A stretch of 64,000 nucleotides of DNA from Hybos culiciformis (lineage: Eukaryota; Arthropoda; Insecta; Diptera; Hybotidae): the NCBI GenBank assembly GCA_964007475.1, contig OZ023275.1, positions 20,687,829-20,751,828 of the forward strand, given 5' to 3'. This document shows, one piece after another, positions 26,097-39,100 of this stretch. The notes beneath the pieces were generated by a model. It was not told the origin of the DNA, made no database searches, and saw nothing but the letters and a program-made list of their open reading frames with translations. Within the stretch, counting starts at the first letter, position 1. Every line of letters starts with the position of its first letter. The position numbers were made by a program, and so were the translations under genes.

Positions 26097-28859
26097 TTGT
26101 TTCGTTAAAAAATATTCGCTGATATCATTATAACTGTAATTCAAAAATAAAAATCAATGTATATCCATATTCCAATAGAATTTATGTGCATTATAATTAT
26201 TATTACTTACTTACATATATAATACAAATTTTTAAGGATATAAGACATTAAATGAAATATTTTAATTAAATCGAGGCTTGTTCATTAAAGTTAATTAAAA
26301 GTGTTTAGTTTTTAAACAAAGTTATTGTTAATATTTATTTTAAGGTTGAAATGATTTGAAAAAGGAATTCCATTAAGAATCAAAACCTTGTCAGCACGAT
26401 TTAAAAAGGAAATGTGAGGTTGCTGGATCATTGTCTTTTGATTAATTGAACTTTTACTTTTTATCGTTATAGTGTTCTACAAAAAAAAACACTTCAACTA
26501 TTTCGAACAAAAAGTGGACTCTGTATCACCTGAGGAATATAATTTTTACAACATTTTAATTTTAATATATTTAATTACTACTTTCAATAATTTATTAAAT
26601 ACTTCCACGTACTTACAAATATACCAATTTTAGAAATTTGTACATTTTTAATAACTTATTTACTTCAAGTTCAACTCTAAAAAAAAACCCAAAGGGCAAA
26701 AAAAATTTAGATTTTGTAATTTAATTAAATTATAACCATACATTCCTATATTTCGACAACACTAGCTTTAGTTTTAGGAAACACATAAAAAAATTAATTT
26801 TATGTTTGCAAAGTAAAATTATAGCAATTTTTATATTTGATAAATATTCATTCTGAAAAATTTTTAGTCATTTTATTTCATCTAAATAAAATTATTAAAA
26901 TTTTATGTTAGTTTTCAAAGTATACCTTTTTTCTACTTGTTGTCAAAGTCCGCAACTCATTTGCCGGATAATCAAAAATTCTGATAAATTTTGCTTTTAA
27001 AACAAATTTGTTAAAATTTGGTTTTTCAAAAAAACTAGTAAAGAAAAAAGTTAATATCATTTCATATAACATCTTTAGAATTTGTTCTCTACGAATATTT
27101 TTTTTTATAACTCCCTCTACTTAAAAAAAATTACATTATTGAACAAGTCTCTTTGTAAACTTAATATATATGTAGTTAAAATTAATATTAATAATAAGAA
27201 TACATACTTAAAATTATTTCGTTATGAATTTATTGTATTTATTTTAAAATAAAGCCAAAAACGTTTCACAAATATTTTTTAGCAAAATATGGACTTTTTT
27301 TTTGTAAGGATTTTTTTTTGTAAGTTTTTTGTTTTTTTTGTAAGGATTTTTTTTTTTTGACAAAACACATTCTTTTCTTCAAAAGTTTTTCTATTTTGTA
27401 ATTATTACACTGTCTAATCAACACTCAATACATACATACTCCACGTCTAACGTTATGATTTCAAGAAGTATTTTCAGCCAATTAGATGTATAATTAACGA
27501 AAATAATCAATAAGAACCTTCGTTTAAACAAAATAAAAAATAATCAATAAATTATGTAAATCTACAGGTACACAAAGAAAATGTGCTTTATTCTCATTAT
27601 TTCAAAATTTTTAAAGTAGTTTTTTTGTCATCAACTAAAATTGTCATCAACTACCCGTTGTGCAGAAGCCTCATGTTGACGTCACGTCACACTCAATCGA
27701 CCTAATTCCAGTTTGTTTGGACATGATGAAGTGCGTCATTGGAGAGGAATGTGCTTCCATGCCTCAATCGATCTCGTTTGAGCCATTCGTCTTCAGCTCA
27801 CTTACACTGTTTGCTTAACTATTTTACTTGTCTTCTTCCGATTCGTTTTGGAGCTTGTCTTGTATTTTGACGTCGCAGGCGTTGGGTGACACTCTCCTTT
27901 ACCATTCACTTTTATTAAAATCCTAAATTCATGTAATTTTTTTTAGTAATGAATATGCAAATACTTAAATTTAGAAAAGAAAAACTAAATTTATAATATT
28001 TCAAAATATACACAAAATCTATTTTTTTAAATTTTCAAATATTAGGCCAAACAATTTCATATTTTATTGCATCGATTTTCATTTATATCTTTAGGCACAA
28101 TCGAAATAAAAGCCAAATAATTTCATAACAGTGCAATATTAGCCAATCCCGAACTAAGTTTAAAATTTCAAGTCTCGAGCTCACAAGAAGTTAGTTTAAC
28201 ATCGACTACTAAATTTGTACCGAACACACAGCCAAGTTAATAAAAAGGTATTAATTAAAATAAAACAATATGTATTTAATGTAGTACATTTATGTATAAT
28301 TAAATATTAACATAATTACGGCATAATAATTCGAAATAAACTTTGGTCCTATTAATTCCTTTAATTATCATCAAATAATATTAATTCAGAACGTTGAAGT
28401 GGAAAGTAATTAAGAAGCCGTTAATTCGTGCGTAAACCTCAAAAACATTGTTTATAATAAATTTTTCCAAAAAAAATTGTGATACAAGATATAAAAATAA
28501 AAAATTTGACCGATCAATTGGCATTAAAACTTTTTAAATATTTTTCTCGATGATAATATTATAACAACTCGTTAAATAATATCTATGTATATTGTAGTTT
28601 GTATTCAAAAAATAACAAGATCTTATTCTGCCACCAATATTTATAACTATTGTTAAATTGTTAAATATTACGTAGTAGTTTAAACTTTTAAATATAAAAA
28701 AATTATTTGATTTCAAAAGTCTTACAACTACTCTTTTGGTAATTTCAACCTATCGTGATAATTTTCTTCAAAGAAATTAAAGATGACAAGGGAGATATAA
28801 TTGAAAATATCATTGTATATTGTATTCTGAGTGTTTTACTGTAAAAGCTTACAAAAATG
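26097..28859. other. Intergenic DNA with a GC-richer island
   Basis: Mostly AT-rich and gene-free, including the YKT6 3' flank. The stretch 27640-27910 stands out as less AT-biased. It contains a perfect CRE-type palindrome TGACGTCA (27677-27684) and a related TGACGTCG (27868-27875). No open frame or splice-supported exon was seen in it. It may be a promoter, enhancer, non-coding exon or old repeat. Confidence 0.4.
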
Positions 28860-29489
28860 TTACAAACAATTTAATTCGGCATCCGTGTGTACGAAAATTA
28901 GCTGCAGGACCTTCTAATGAAATTCAAATACCGGCAATGGACAACAACTACTATTAGTAATAATGTTCAAACAAAAATAGATCAATTTTTGACACAAATG
29001 AAAGAATAATTAAATAAAATTGAAAATTTTTCTGCTACAATAGATTTGTGGACTACACAAAAAATTCATATGTTTCTCTAACAATTCATTATATTTTTGA
29101 AACTATCTAATATTTGACAGAACTTTGGCTGTGAAATATTTCGAAGGCCCTCATAATCGTAACACGATTTTGAAGCACTTAAATCAAATTTTTCAAAATC
29201 ACCATATTTACAGCATCGAAAAGATCACTGATCGAGGATCAAATATTATAAAGCCTTGTCAGACATGGTACGGTTCGATTGCTTTGATCACATACTTAAT
29301 AATCTGTTAGAAAATGCTTTTAGCAGTATTCAACAAATAAAAGAATTTTTAATGACTATAAAAAATTAGTAAAATATTCAAAAAAATCGGATAAAATGAA
29401 AAACCTAACAATTAAAAATTCGAAACAAAATAGATACCATCATTTAGCCATTACCGGACTTCGCTTAAAATTTCTTTAATACATGCTAT
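28860..29489 (+). pseudogene. hAT transposase remnant
   Basis: Fragments in shifting frames follow the order of hAT transposases. ENFSATIDLWTT lies at about 29022-29057 (the D-W-T block of the catalytic core). LAVKYFEGPHN and then KITDRGSNIIK lie at about 29220-29250 (the second catalytic block). RFDCFDHILNNLLENAF follows at about 29274 in a different frame. The last part, to 29489, reads like the TRWNS..YML block with Trp, Asn and Ser codons degraded and a stop inside. Several stops and at least one frameshift make it dead. It is interrupted at 29490 by a MITE and, further on, by a LINE fragment. The known family role is cut-and-paste transposition in the nucleus. The short frame at 29125-29310 is one piece of it. 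Confidence 0.75.
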
Positions 29490-29491
29490 TA

Positions 29492-29803
29492 CCTAGTTTA
29501 CATGATAGTCCAACCGTGGTTGAGTCGAAATGTGGTTGAAAAGAGGTTAAGTGTTTACATGATGTAGTCGAAAAGCATGTGGTTGAACTATGGTTGAATT
29601 GAGTTTGAAAACAATAACAAAAAAGAAACAAAACAAACAGCTGTTGCTTATTTTTTAACCGGGTTAACCGTTTACATGGATAGAGTTAACTTAACCGAGC
29701 GAATTTCTTAGGTTGAGTCAGGTTAACCCAGGTTAACTCTACCACCGTTTACATGTAGTTGAACCGTAGTTGAACCCGGTTTCAACTCTCCATGTAAACT
29801 AGG
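29492..29803. mobile_element. TA-flanked MITE, copy 1 (312 bp)
   Basis: Terminal inverted repeats CCTAGTTTACATG (left) and CATGTAAACTAGG (right) are flanked by TA on both sides. TA duplications fit Tc1/mariner-like elements but do not prove the family. The motif GTTTACATG recurs inside (near 29496, 29550, 29669, 29749). A close relative is at 35196-35512. This copy interrupts the hAT transposase remnant. Confidence 0.85.
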
Positions 29804-29895
29804 TATATGTAAAAAACAAAATTTTCATAACTATATTTATATAGCTATGAGGATTTTTATTTTATGTATCACAATATTCACAATTTACGTTAAAT

Positions 29896-30465
29896 ATGGA
29901 TACTACACTAAAATATTTCACAAAATGGAAAATTATTATTAATTTTAGCAAATCGCAAGCCATTTATTTCACCAGAAGGCGAAAAGAAGAGTTTCTCCCA
30001 GAATCAAACCTTTTGGTCGATGAAGAAGAAATCCCATGGACGGATAATGTTAAATACCTGGGCCTAAATTTAGATCAAAAACTAACATTTAAATACCAAT
30101 TTTCATATGTAGTAAATAAAATTAATATCACAATTAGAACACTTTACCCACTCATTAACAGAAAATCAAAATTAAATTCGCACAATAAAATTCTAATTTT
30201 TAAAGTTATTTTCCAAGCATTCATGCTGTATGCAGCTCCAGTTTGGCAAAGTGCTGCCAAATGTCACATAAAAAAATTACAAACTCAACAAAATAAAGTT
30301 TTGAAAATGTTGTTGAACCTGCCTTGGCATTTCTCTACCAAAACACTACACAAACTAACCAAGTCAAAAACAATTAACGAAAAAATAAATGAACTTTCAT
30401 TAAAATTCCAAACTAGATGTAACTATTCTGAAAATAATATCATAAGGAACCTATACCCTAGCTAG
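29896..30465 (+). pseudogene. Jockey-type reverse transcriptase C-terminal fragment
   Basis: A 189-residue frame matching the end of Jockey-clade RT. It contains KWKIIINFSKSQAIYFTRRR, then VKYLGLNLDQKLTFKYQF, then YAAPVWQSAAKCHIKKLQ and NLPWHFSTKTLH, the typical thumb and C-terminal motifs. The RT catalytic blocks are missing because the insert is 5'-truncated. The ATG and first five codons (29896-29910) lie in the target-site duplication and belong to the flanking DNA, so the start is accidental. It belongs to a different LINE lineage from the one at 1.5-5 kb. Confidence 0.85.
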
Positions 30466-30757
30466 AAAAGAAATAGCACGAACTAAATATGAAAATATAA
30501 ATTTGTAATTTTTAATTAAACTTTAGTTTAAGTTTTAATGTAAATCTAAGAACTTAGTTTAGGTTTTATTTTTGAAAAAAAATAAGTAAATAAGGTTTTT
30601 TTTTTTTCAAATTTTCCTTAGAAAAAATGTTATAATTTTAAATAGTAAGAAAAATATTATAGCTGTACAGATCAATCTAGAATCTAAACTTCTAAGTATA
30701 AGAAATTGTAATGTATAATGTTGAAATGAGAAATAAATTGAAATTGAAATTGAAAAT
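29911..30757 (+). mobile_element. 5'-truncated Jockey LINE insertion
   Basis: A perfect 14-bp target-site duplication TGGATACTACACTA (29897-29910 and 30758-30771) brackets a fragment made of RT C-terminus, stop, and a 3' UTR of about 290 bp. The 3' end carries short repeats of the form TTGAAA (30736-30757), as seen in Jockey-type tails. The perfect duplication indicates a fairly recent insertion by target-primed reverse transcription. Confidence 0.9.
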
Positions 30758-30771
30758 TGGATACTACACTA

Positions 30772-33700
30772 CCGCATTTAGAGATCTTAAAATATAATAT
30801 TTTCAAACAGAAATTATTAAAATACATTATGATGTGAACTTTGCTTATCTCTGGATTTTCATTTTGCGCCCGATTTAAACAAAAACTAATTATTAAATAA
30901 AATTTTGCCTATCAATTTCTCATTATTTTTCTTTTTCATTTTCATAATAAAAACAAAAAACATGTTTGTTTGACAAAAATAAAAAATAAATAGAAGTGAT
31001 ATAGAAATTGCTACAATTTTTTATTTTTTAAATATACCAATTTAGTTTAGTTTTTTTTTTAGTTAAATAGACTTTTCTCTAACTTTAACAACAATATTTC
31101 GTAAAATTTTTTTAAAATCTAATTTATACCCCCTAATCCCCCAAACCCAAGAGTTTTATACGCCGTGTTAAATTTTTCATCTGTTTTTTTTTTAATTTCA
31201 TTTTTTCAAAAAGAAAGGAAAAAATTAATATTTTTCCAACAATCCAACCCATAAGGAAAAAAAAACATTGGAAAAATAAAGTTAGAGTGTTGTACGAAGG
31301 ATAGAATGATAGTACGAACGAAGGATAGAATAGATAGTATGAAATTTAGTTTAGTGTACATTATATTAAAACAAAATATAAATAAAAATATATTTAAAAA
31401 ACAATTTTTCCAAGGTTTTTTAATACTCTTATTATTTATCAATGCTGTCTACTGTATATAAGTACTTTAATAGCCAGCAAAATTTCTAACTTAAAATTAA
31501 ATAAAAATGTGCGCCTATAACTTTTTAATACACCGTATAGTATAATTTTCTTTAACTATAGGTATAATATAAAAGTAAGTAAAATGCGACTTAAATGCTA
31601 GTTATTTTTTTTTTAAATACTTCAAAAAAAAAATTTTAGTTTTATAGTTTCTAAGTTTTTGTGAGCATTTCAACTTTGTTTTTTTTTTTATTATTTTAAT
31701 TTTCATTTTAATCATCCAAACCATACCCCCTCTGTACTTGTTTTTTTTTGAAAAATTATAGAAAAAAAAAGAAGGAATTTTTTTTTGTGTTCATGATTGT
31801 TTTTATCATTTTTATATATTTTCCCGTAGATGAATTTCAATTTGGTTTTTTTTATATTTTTTTTACTAACATAGCGCATACTCTCTTGAGAAACTCTACA
31901 ATACTTAAAAAAAATTATAATTATTATTGTAGATTTATACTGAACTGCATTTGTTTGGCAGTCCGTTTAAAATTTTAATTTTTTTTTTAATTTAAATCTA
32001 TTTTTTAGAAACTAAATAGTTAGATTAATTTGTTTCATTTTTTTCTTCCAACAAGAAGCTTAATATTTTTTATATGTATAGTTTTTTTTAAATAATTTTT
32101 TCAAAGCGAACAATGTTTTTATTCCGTAGTGGGCAACTACAAAAATCTTTTTTTTTTTGTTTGGGAAAGCCTGGATAATAATTTTTTTTTGATACAATTG
32201 GTCTATTATACGATCCTCCAAACAATTAAGCGTAAGAAGACTAAAAATATTCAAACTTTAAAAAAAAAAAGTAAAAAACTATATTATACATTGGTATTTT
32301 AAGTACTGCATCGTCATAGTGAAAATTTATATGACTAATATAAAAGTAATGGTTTTTTAGATTTTTCATTTTAATAAAAAAAAAAATACAACCATTACTA
32401 CAGTAGATTAAAATTTGGTAGATTCAGTAAAGTTACGTGACAATTCCAGCAAACTTGTCCATTACTACAACATTAAATGACAAATATTTTTATTTTATGA
32501 TTGTCATGAAACATCTAATTGCATAGCAATCAGTATGCATATTTAAACTAGGACTGAGAAAATCTTAGATAGAAAAATTGGAGTTGCAATAAAATAAAAA
32601 TAAAAAATAGTTTACTATATATACAATAATGTGCTTGGCTTGTGTATTAGATGAACAATACGATATATTAAAAAAAAAAAAAAAAATTAGTAAATTAAAT
32701 TCAACTTAATTAATTTAATTTATCAAAATTTATTAGAATTTTGAAAACTTTAAATATTTTATTTTATAGAGCTAAAATGTACAAAAAAAATAAAAATTAA
32801 ATTTATTGTTAAATAAACTTTAACTTTAGGTACATACATATACTTTATATAAAAGAAAATTAATTCGTTCTATATATTAATCATTGAAAATTTAAATTAG
32901 AATAGTTAGGTATTTTTTAATATTTTTTTTTACTTTTATATCAGTATAACTCCTATTTATAATTTTCAATTACAATTTCCTTTTTTCTCCTCATAATATA
33001 CCTAACTAAAATAACTAAAAATTTTCTTTTTATTTTTAAATACATTTAAAAACAAAAAAAAAATACGTTTGGGTTCGGAAACTAGATTTAAAATTTGCAG
33101 AAAATTTTGATAGATCATAAATTTTAACATAAAAGATTTTAATTAAGCTTCACTAATTAAATAATAAAACATAAAAATTAGCTCCATATAATCAATTTGA
33201 CTGTTCATAATAGCATTTATAATATATACATAGACGTTTTATAATATTTATATATATATATGTATATTTTTTAATTTTCCGGAGGTTGCATTTATTGAGA
33301 GGTCTAAAGACTATTTTTTCTTTTTATATTCAAATTTAGCACTTATTATTTTTCTTATAAATATATTTGAATTTATTTTCTAAACTGCATTACTGTTACC
33401 GTCTTTTTCCTTAAAAAAAAAAAAAAATAAATTTTCCTAAAGTTTATATTTTTACAAATTTAATTCATAGTAAACTATATGTAGATACGTATATAATGTT
33501 TCTATATCGAGCGAATTATTAGAAGAATAATTACTCATATATCATATTAATTATATGTGCAACATATTTTTTTTAGTTTTTAGTTTTGTATTTAGAAGTC
33601 CTGTAGAAATCCTGTACATTTTAAACGCATATATGTACTTACAATATACCACTTAATATACTACTGCGATTCTCATCGTTTAAACACATTATAGAGCTAT

Positions 33701-35193
33701 CTAGAACCTTCTTCTAGAGGAACATTACTTTATTTCGATTTAAGACTAGACTAGAACTAAACTTACAAAAGGAAGTTAAAATCGAAAATATCTATTCTAT
33801 TTAAGAAAGTGAATATATAAATTAGTAACATTACAACAATACATTATTAGAACAAATTTATTTGAAATGAAAATTTATTTTTGTCACTAGAATTCTACAA
33901 ATGTCAGTAAAATTTATTTTTAACTTAATACATAGGTTCACAATGTACAATGTACAATAATTATAATTTTTTTTTTAATACATTATGTCGAAAAATATTA
34001 AAAATTGGTTGCACTTGAATAAGTTTATTATGTATTAATAATCTTATTAGCTGATCAAAATATCGATAGCCCTTATTTCTTTAATGCAATTTAATACGTA
34101 GTAACTCATATTTAATTGACGTTTTAGGATTTTGGTTTAAAAATTAATTTTGGTTAAAAAAGTATAAAGTATATACATATCTTTTATAAAACAGTTCTAA
34201 TAAAATAAATATATGAAGCTTCTTCAAGAAATAAAAATCAAAAATATATATATATATGTATCTAGGTATCAGGGTATAATGGTTAATAGTAAATACTTTG
34301 TGATTAATATTTTCATATTTAAACAAAGGAACATCATACACGAGACATAAATGATAGTCAAATAAGGTATTTTATAGCTTACATAAATTTCGAACTTAAA
34401 GTGACTATTCTATGGAATCTAACTTAGGAGTTTTCCGTAAAGATATGTATTTTTTTTTTGTTTTTGGTTCATTTTTTTAATTTTTTTTTTATGAATTATG
34501 TACTTTATGTATAGATGAATATAATAAATATACATATTTATTTATATATAAATATGTATATTTTTTTCACACAATTTTTAATATAAATTTTTTTTTTTTT
34601 TTTGCTTTTTTCAGAAAAAAGCTCACATTTTTTTAATATTGTTGAATTTTTTTTTTTGCTTATATTTTATTGTTGGTTTTTTTATTTTTCAAATTCTTTG
34701 TAATTTTTTTTTTTTTTTTACTCAAAACTATATAACATTTTATATACTTATCAGTTGTATATTTTGTTATGTTTAATTTTATAATTAGAATCAAAATGGT
34801 AAAATTTTTCTATTAAAAACGTTTATTTTGCTGCATTTTACAAAATTAAAATTGAAAATAAATTTTGAAAAAATTGTTAAAAAAATATTTTAAATGAGCT
34901 ACAATCATGCTTTGAATATGAACTCTGTAGGGAAATATGATTTTTCTTTAAATTATATACCTAATCCTAATAATTTTGTTTTTATTTCATTTATTGTACA
35001 AATTTTAAAATATTATGTACGTTATGTATACCAAGAATATAACAAAATAGTTCAAATATTTATTGAAGGATGTTATACAAAACGATATTTCCATCACAAC
35101 ACACAGATCTACATAAAGGATGCTGTTCGACGACTCACGTTTCAATATTAGGTATAAAAATTTTTTTGAATTTGATAATTAGGTAATTGCATA
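30772..35193. other. AT-rich gene-free DNA
   Basis: Homopolymer-rich sequence with poly-T and poly-A runs. All open frames are Phe/Lys/Ile-rich low-complexity readings. The first ~70 bases after the LINE may still belong to the old hAT remnant. Nothing else recognised. Confidence 0.5.
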
Positions 35194-35195
35194 TA

Positions 35196-35512
35196 CCTAG
35201 TTTACATGATAGTCCACCGTGGTTGAGTCGAAATGTGGTTGAAAAGAGGTCAAGTATTTACATGATGTAGTCGAAAAGCATGTGGTTCAACTGTGGTTGA
35301 ATTGAGTTTGAAAATAACAAGATTAAACAACAAAAAAGAAACAAAAACAGCTGTTGCTTATTTTTAACAGGGTTAACCGTTTACATGGATAGAGTTAACT
35401 TAACCGAGCGAATTTCTTGGTTTGAGTCAGGTTAACCCAGGTTAACTCTACCATCGTTTACATGTAGTTGAACCGTAGTTGAACCCGGTTTCAACTCTCC
35501 ATGTAAACTAGG
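35196..35512. mobile_element. TA-flanked MITE, copy 2 (317 bp)
   Basis: Same terminal repeats (CCTAGTTTACATG and CATGTAAACTAGG), TA on both sides (35194-35195 and 35513-35514), and the same internal GTTTACATG or TTTACATG repeats as copy 1 at 29492. The copies differ by scattered substitutions and small indels. No coding capacity. Confidence 0.85.
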
Positions 35513-35514
35513 TA

Positions 35515-36111
35515 ATAGAGAAAGTATGAATTATAATATGGAAATACTATATTCATAATAGTAACAGTAAAATACTTGTTTATTAACATTACTATTATAA
35601 TTTTTACTATTATTTCATTTTTAAAACTATTTAAAAATTTTATTTATACTTTTCTAGATAACAGAATACTAAATTACTTTTTAAGAAACCTTACGAATTG
35701 TTTTTTAGTAGAATAAAACACGATTTGTAGAATGAAAGTGAAATTTCAAAACTTTTCTGGTTAATAAAAGTTTCGGATAATTGTATAAATCTTTGTTTGT
35801 GGACTTATTCCAAAACGGAAAAAAGTATATAGGTAGGAAGGTAGGGTCTAAAATGCTGCCAAACATTATCATTTTGATTCCAATAGACTCAAAAAAAAAA
35901 TTTTTTTTTGTATCTACAGAAAATAAAAATTTATATTATACCAACTTTTTTTTTTCAAATTTGAAAAAAGGAAAAATTATATGTATAAGTAAAATAACAA
36001 AAAAAAAAAAAATTGTTTTCTCGATTTTTATAAAAAAAAAGTTTTGCTGTCATAAAATAGTCGTTGTTGAGTCTTGGTGTTATTCATACGTGTGTATCAG
36101 CATAGTACAGA

Positions 36112-36145
<34 letters not shown>

Positions 36146-39100
36146 GTTAGTATAGTATGATTTTTTGTTTTTCAAAATAAGTGAACTTTAGTATAAAAAT
36201 AACTAAAATTCAGAGGTTTTTTTTTGTTAATTTTTTTTTTTTTTTTTGTTTTTCTTCTTAATATATCTTTTTTGCTGCTGAAAAATATTATACATAGAGA
36301 GTACTATTTTTTGTCATAAAAAAAAAAAAAAAAACAAGAAATAAGGCTGAAAAATTGCGAATAAAAAATATAAGTAAAAAAATTTTTTTGTCTTTATTTT
36401 GAAAAAAAAAAAAAAAAAACAAACGTGAATTTATTGAAATTTATTTAGATTTCAATATATATACTTATATATATATATGTTCAACAAACAAACCAAAATA
36501 AAAAAAGACAACTGACTGTAGGTACGTCATTGAAATTTGTTTGATTTTTTGTTTTTGTACAAATTTATAAGAAAAAGATTTGATTTAAATTTTTTTTTTT
36601 TTTAATTAAATGTTTTTTTTTATATTTTTTTTGAATGTAAAAGAAGGAAAAATATAAATTCCCGATATTAGTTTTTTTTGTTTTGTTTTTGTTTATAAAC
36701 AATAACAAGTGGTTTTTTCGCAGAATAATAATAAAATAATATAGCTATATATATAGCGCTATTTTATTTTTATATACATATAAGTACATAAGTGTATATA
36801 TATTGTATATAGATATATGTATATATTTATTTATATTAATATATTTACCTGTATATTTTATCGTATAATAAACACGATTTTATATACAAAAAAAAAATAT
36901 TAATAAAAAAATTATTATTTGTTTTTTTTTTTTTTTTCTAAATAATTTTATTTTTCCATTAAATTTTACAGCAAAAAAAAGCAAAAAAAAAATGTTCAAT
37001 GTAATTTAAAAAAAACAAAAAAAAATTATATGTGTTAAAAAAAATAATTGTTACAACAACAAATCAACAAAAAAGGTTCGTAGTGTGTTTTATTATTTTT
37101 TTTTTTTATTTTTCGTATCTGAAAAATTCTTTTTTTTTTTTGAAATTTTATTTTTTAATATGAAAAAGAAATAAATAATAAAAAAACAGTATATAGAGGA
37201 GTTGTTTTTTTTTTATTATTTTTTTTTTTTTGGCTTTTTGTTTTTTTTTTTTTTATTTTATTTTGTTCAACTAAAAAAATTATACTTTCATTATAAAACG
37301 AAAAATGAAAAAAAATCGAAAAAAAAAAATTAATATCTTTGGATTTTATGTGTGGTGCGGTGGAAGGTTTTATGAGGTCAAATTTATAAAATTATTTTAT
37401 ATTTTTTTATTTACATTTATTTTTAATTTTTTTTTTTGTATTTTTTTACTTCTTGTTGTCATTATTGCTGTTATTATTACTATTATTATTATCATTATTA
37501 TTATTATTATCATTATTATTATTTTTATTATTATTACTTTTTTTTCTCTTATTATTTTTTGTTATAAATTATTAATATTTGGAATTTTTTTTTTTTTAAT
37601 TACAATTTTTTCCCTCTTTGAATATAAAAAAAAAACAATATTTTTAATTTTTTTTGCCTTTGATGTTTATGTAATAAAAAATATAAAAATATGATAATTA
37701 TTATTTAAAAACAAAAAAAACAGAAAAAAATTATTTAATGTTATTTAGTGAAATGTATAGAGAGTTTATAAATCGTAAAGAAGTGAAATGACATAAACAT
37801 AAGGAAATGTTCATAAAATGACATCAAAGACTTTTCTTGTTGTTTCTGTTTTGTTATTTGGATATACATATATGCATGTAAATTGACATTTCAAATAATG
37901 AACATCTTACAGATGATATAATACAAGATAGTACAATATGGAAAAAATTAATATATAGTTTCTACCGGACTTTGTAAATGTTAACCAATTAGTTATTTTG
38001 CTAAATTATATCGTTCAACAACTATAAACATTGAAATTAAATTGTTCATTCAACAAGTGACATTCAGCCAATTCAGCTTCGTGCCAATTGATTTCCATGT
38101 AGACATTATTATTTTTTAGAAAATTATCGAAAGATAATAAACAACAATTATTTTACATAATAAGTTCTTCTTGCAAAGAAATTATATAAATTATGTAAAA
38201 ATTTAATTAAAACAAAATCCACTAATGCACAAAAAAAACTGAGTTAAATGTATAAATCAGTGATAAAAAAATATAAGATGTACCTAGCATTGGAAAGCAA
38301 AAGTTCTTTTAAATATTTGTATGTAAAAATGAACTTATATGTTTTGGTACTTCCAACTTCATTTTGTGCAACAAACGATGTAGTGAATGGATTATTAAAG
38401 ATAAGTTTGATAAATGTTTGACATGTTGAATTCATTTAGTACGTCTACAACAACAAAAAATAATCTCCGATATCTCATACTTTATAATCTTCAATTATAT
38501 GCAATTTTATGAATGGCAATTATCTGAAAACGCTTCGTGCGTCAGAACGGACTGTAGCAACATACATCCCTGTCATAGGAAAATTTGGAAGTAAAGGGGA
38601 AAAAAAAGTGCGCTCAAAATGTTTCCAATATCGAAATTAAAAAGAAAAAAAACCCGAGAGAAATAGGTACTAAGTTTTACTTGTTCGTTTAATGATTTCA
38701 TTCTGTTTTAATCTATAAACCAGCCTTGAAAGTTTTAGGCAAAAAAAAAAAATCAAGATTTATATTTATTTTTTTTTTTCAAAAATATAATAATCATTAA
38801 ATATACATATATTAACAAAATGAAAAAAAAAATTTTTGAATGTGTATAAAATAAATATGATATAAAAATGTTGAAGTTTTTTTTTTAGCCATATTGAAAA
38901 TACTAAAAAAAAAATTCAAATTATATCTATGTGGCAAATTAATTATTGTCAACATAACAAAAAACCAAAAAATAAAAAAAAAATCAGAATATACAAAAAA
39001 AAAAGTTAAGGCAAAACAAAAACTCAAAAAAAAAACATATATATGTACATATATATATATCACTAACGGAGATCATAAAAAAATTTGAAAAATAAATATT

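Noticed and set aside
35781..37694. Frames rich in Lys, Phe and Ile, including poly-Ile
   Set aside because: They are translations of A/T homopolymers and (TTA)n microsatellites.
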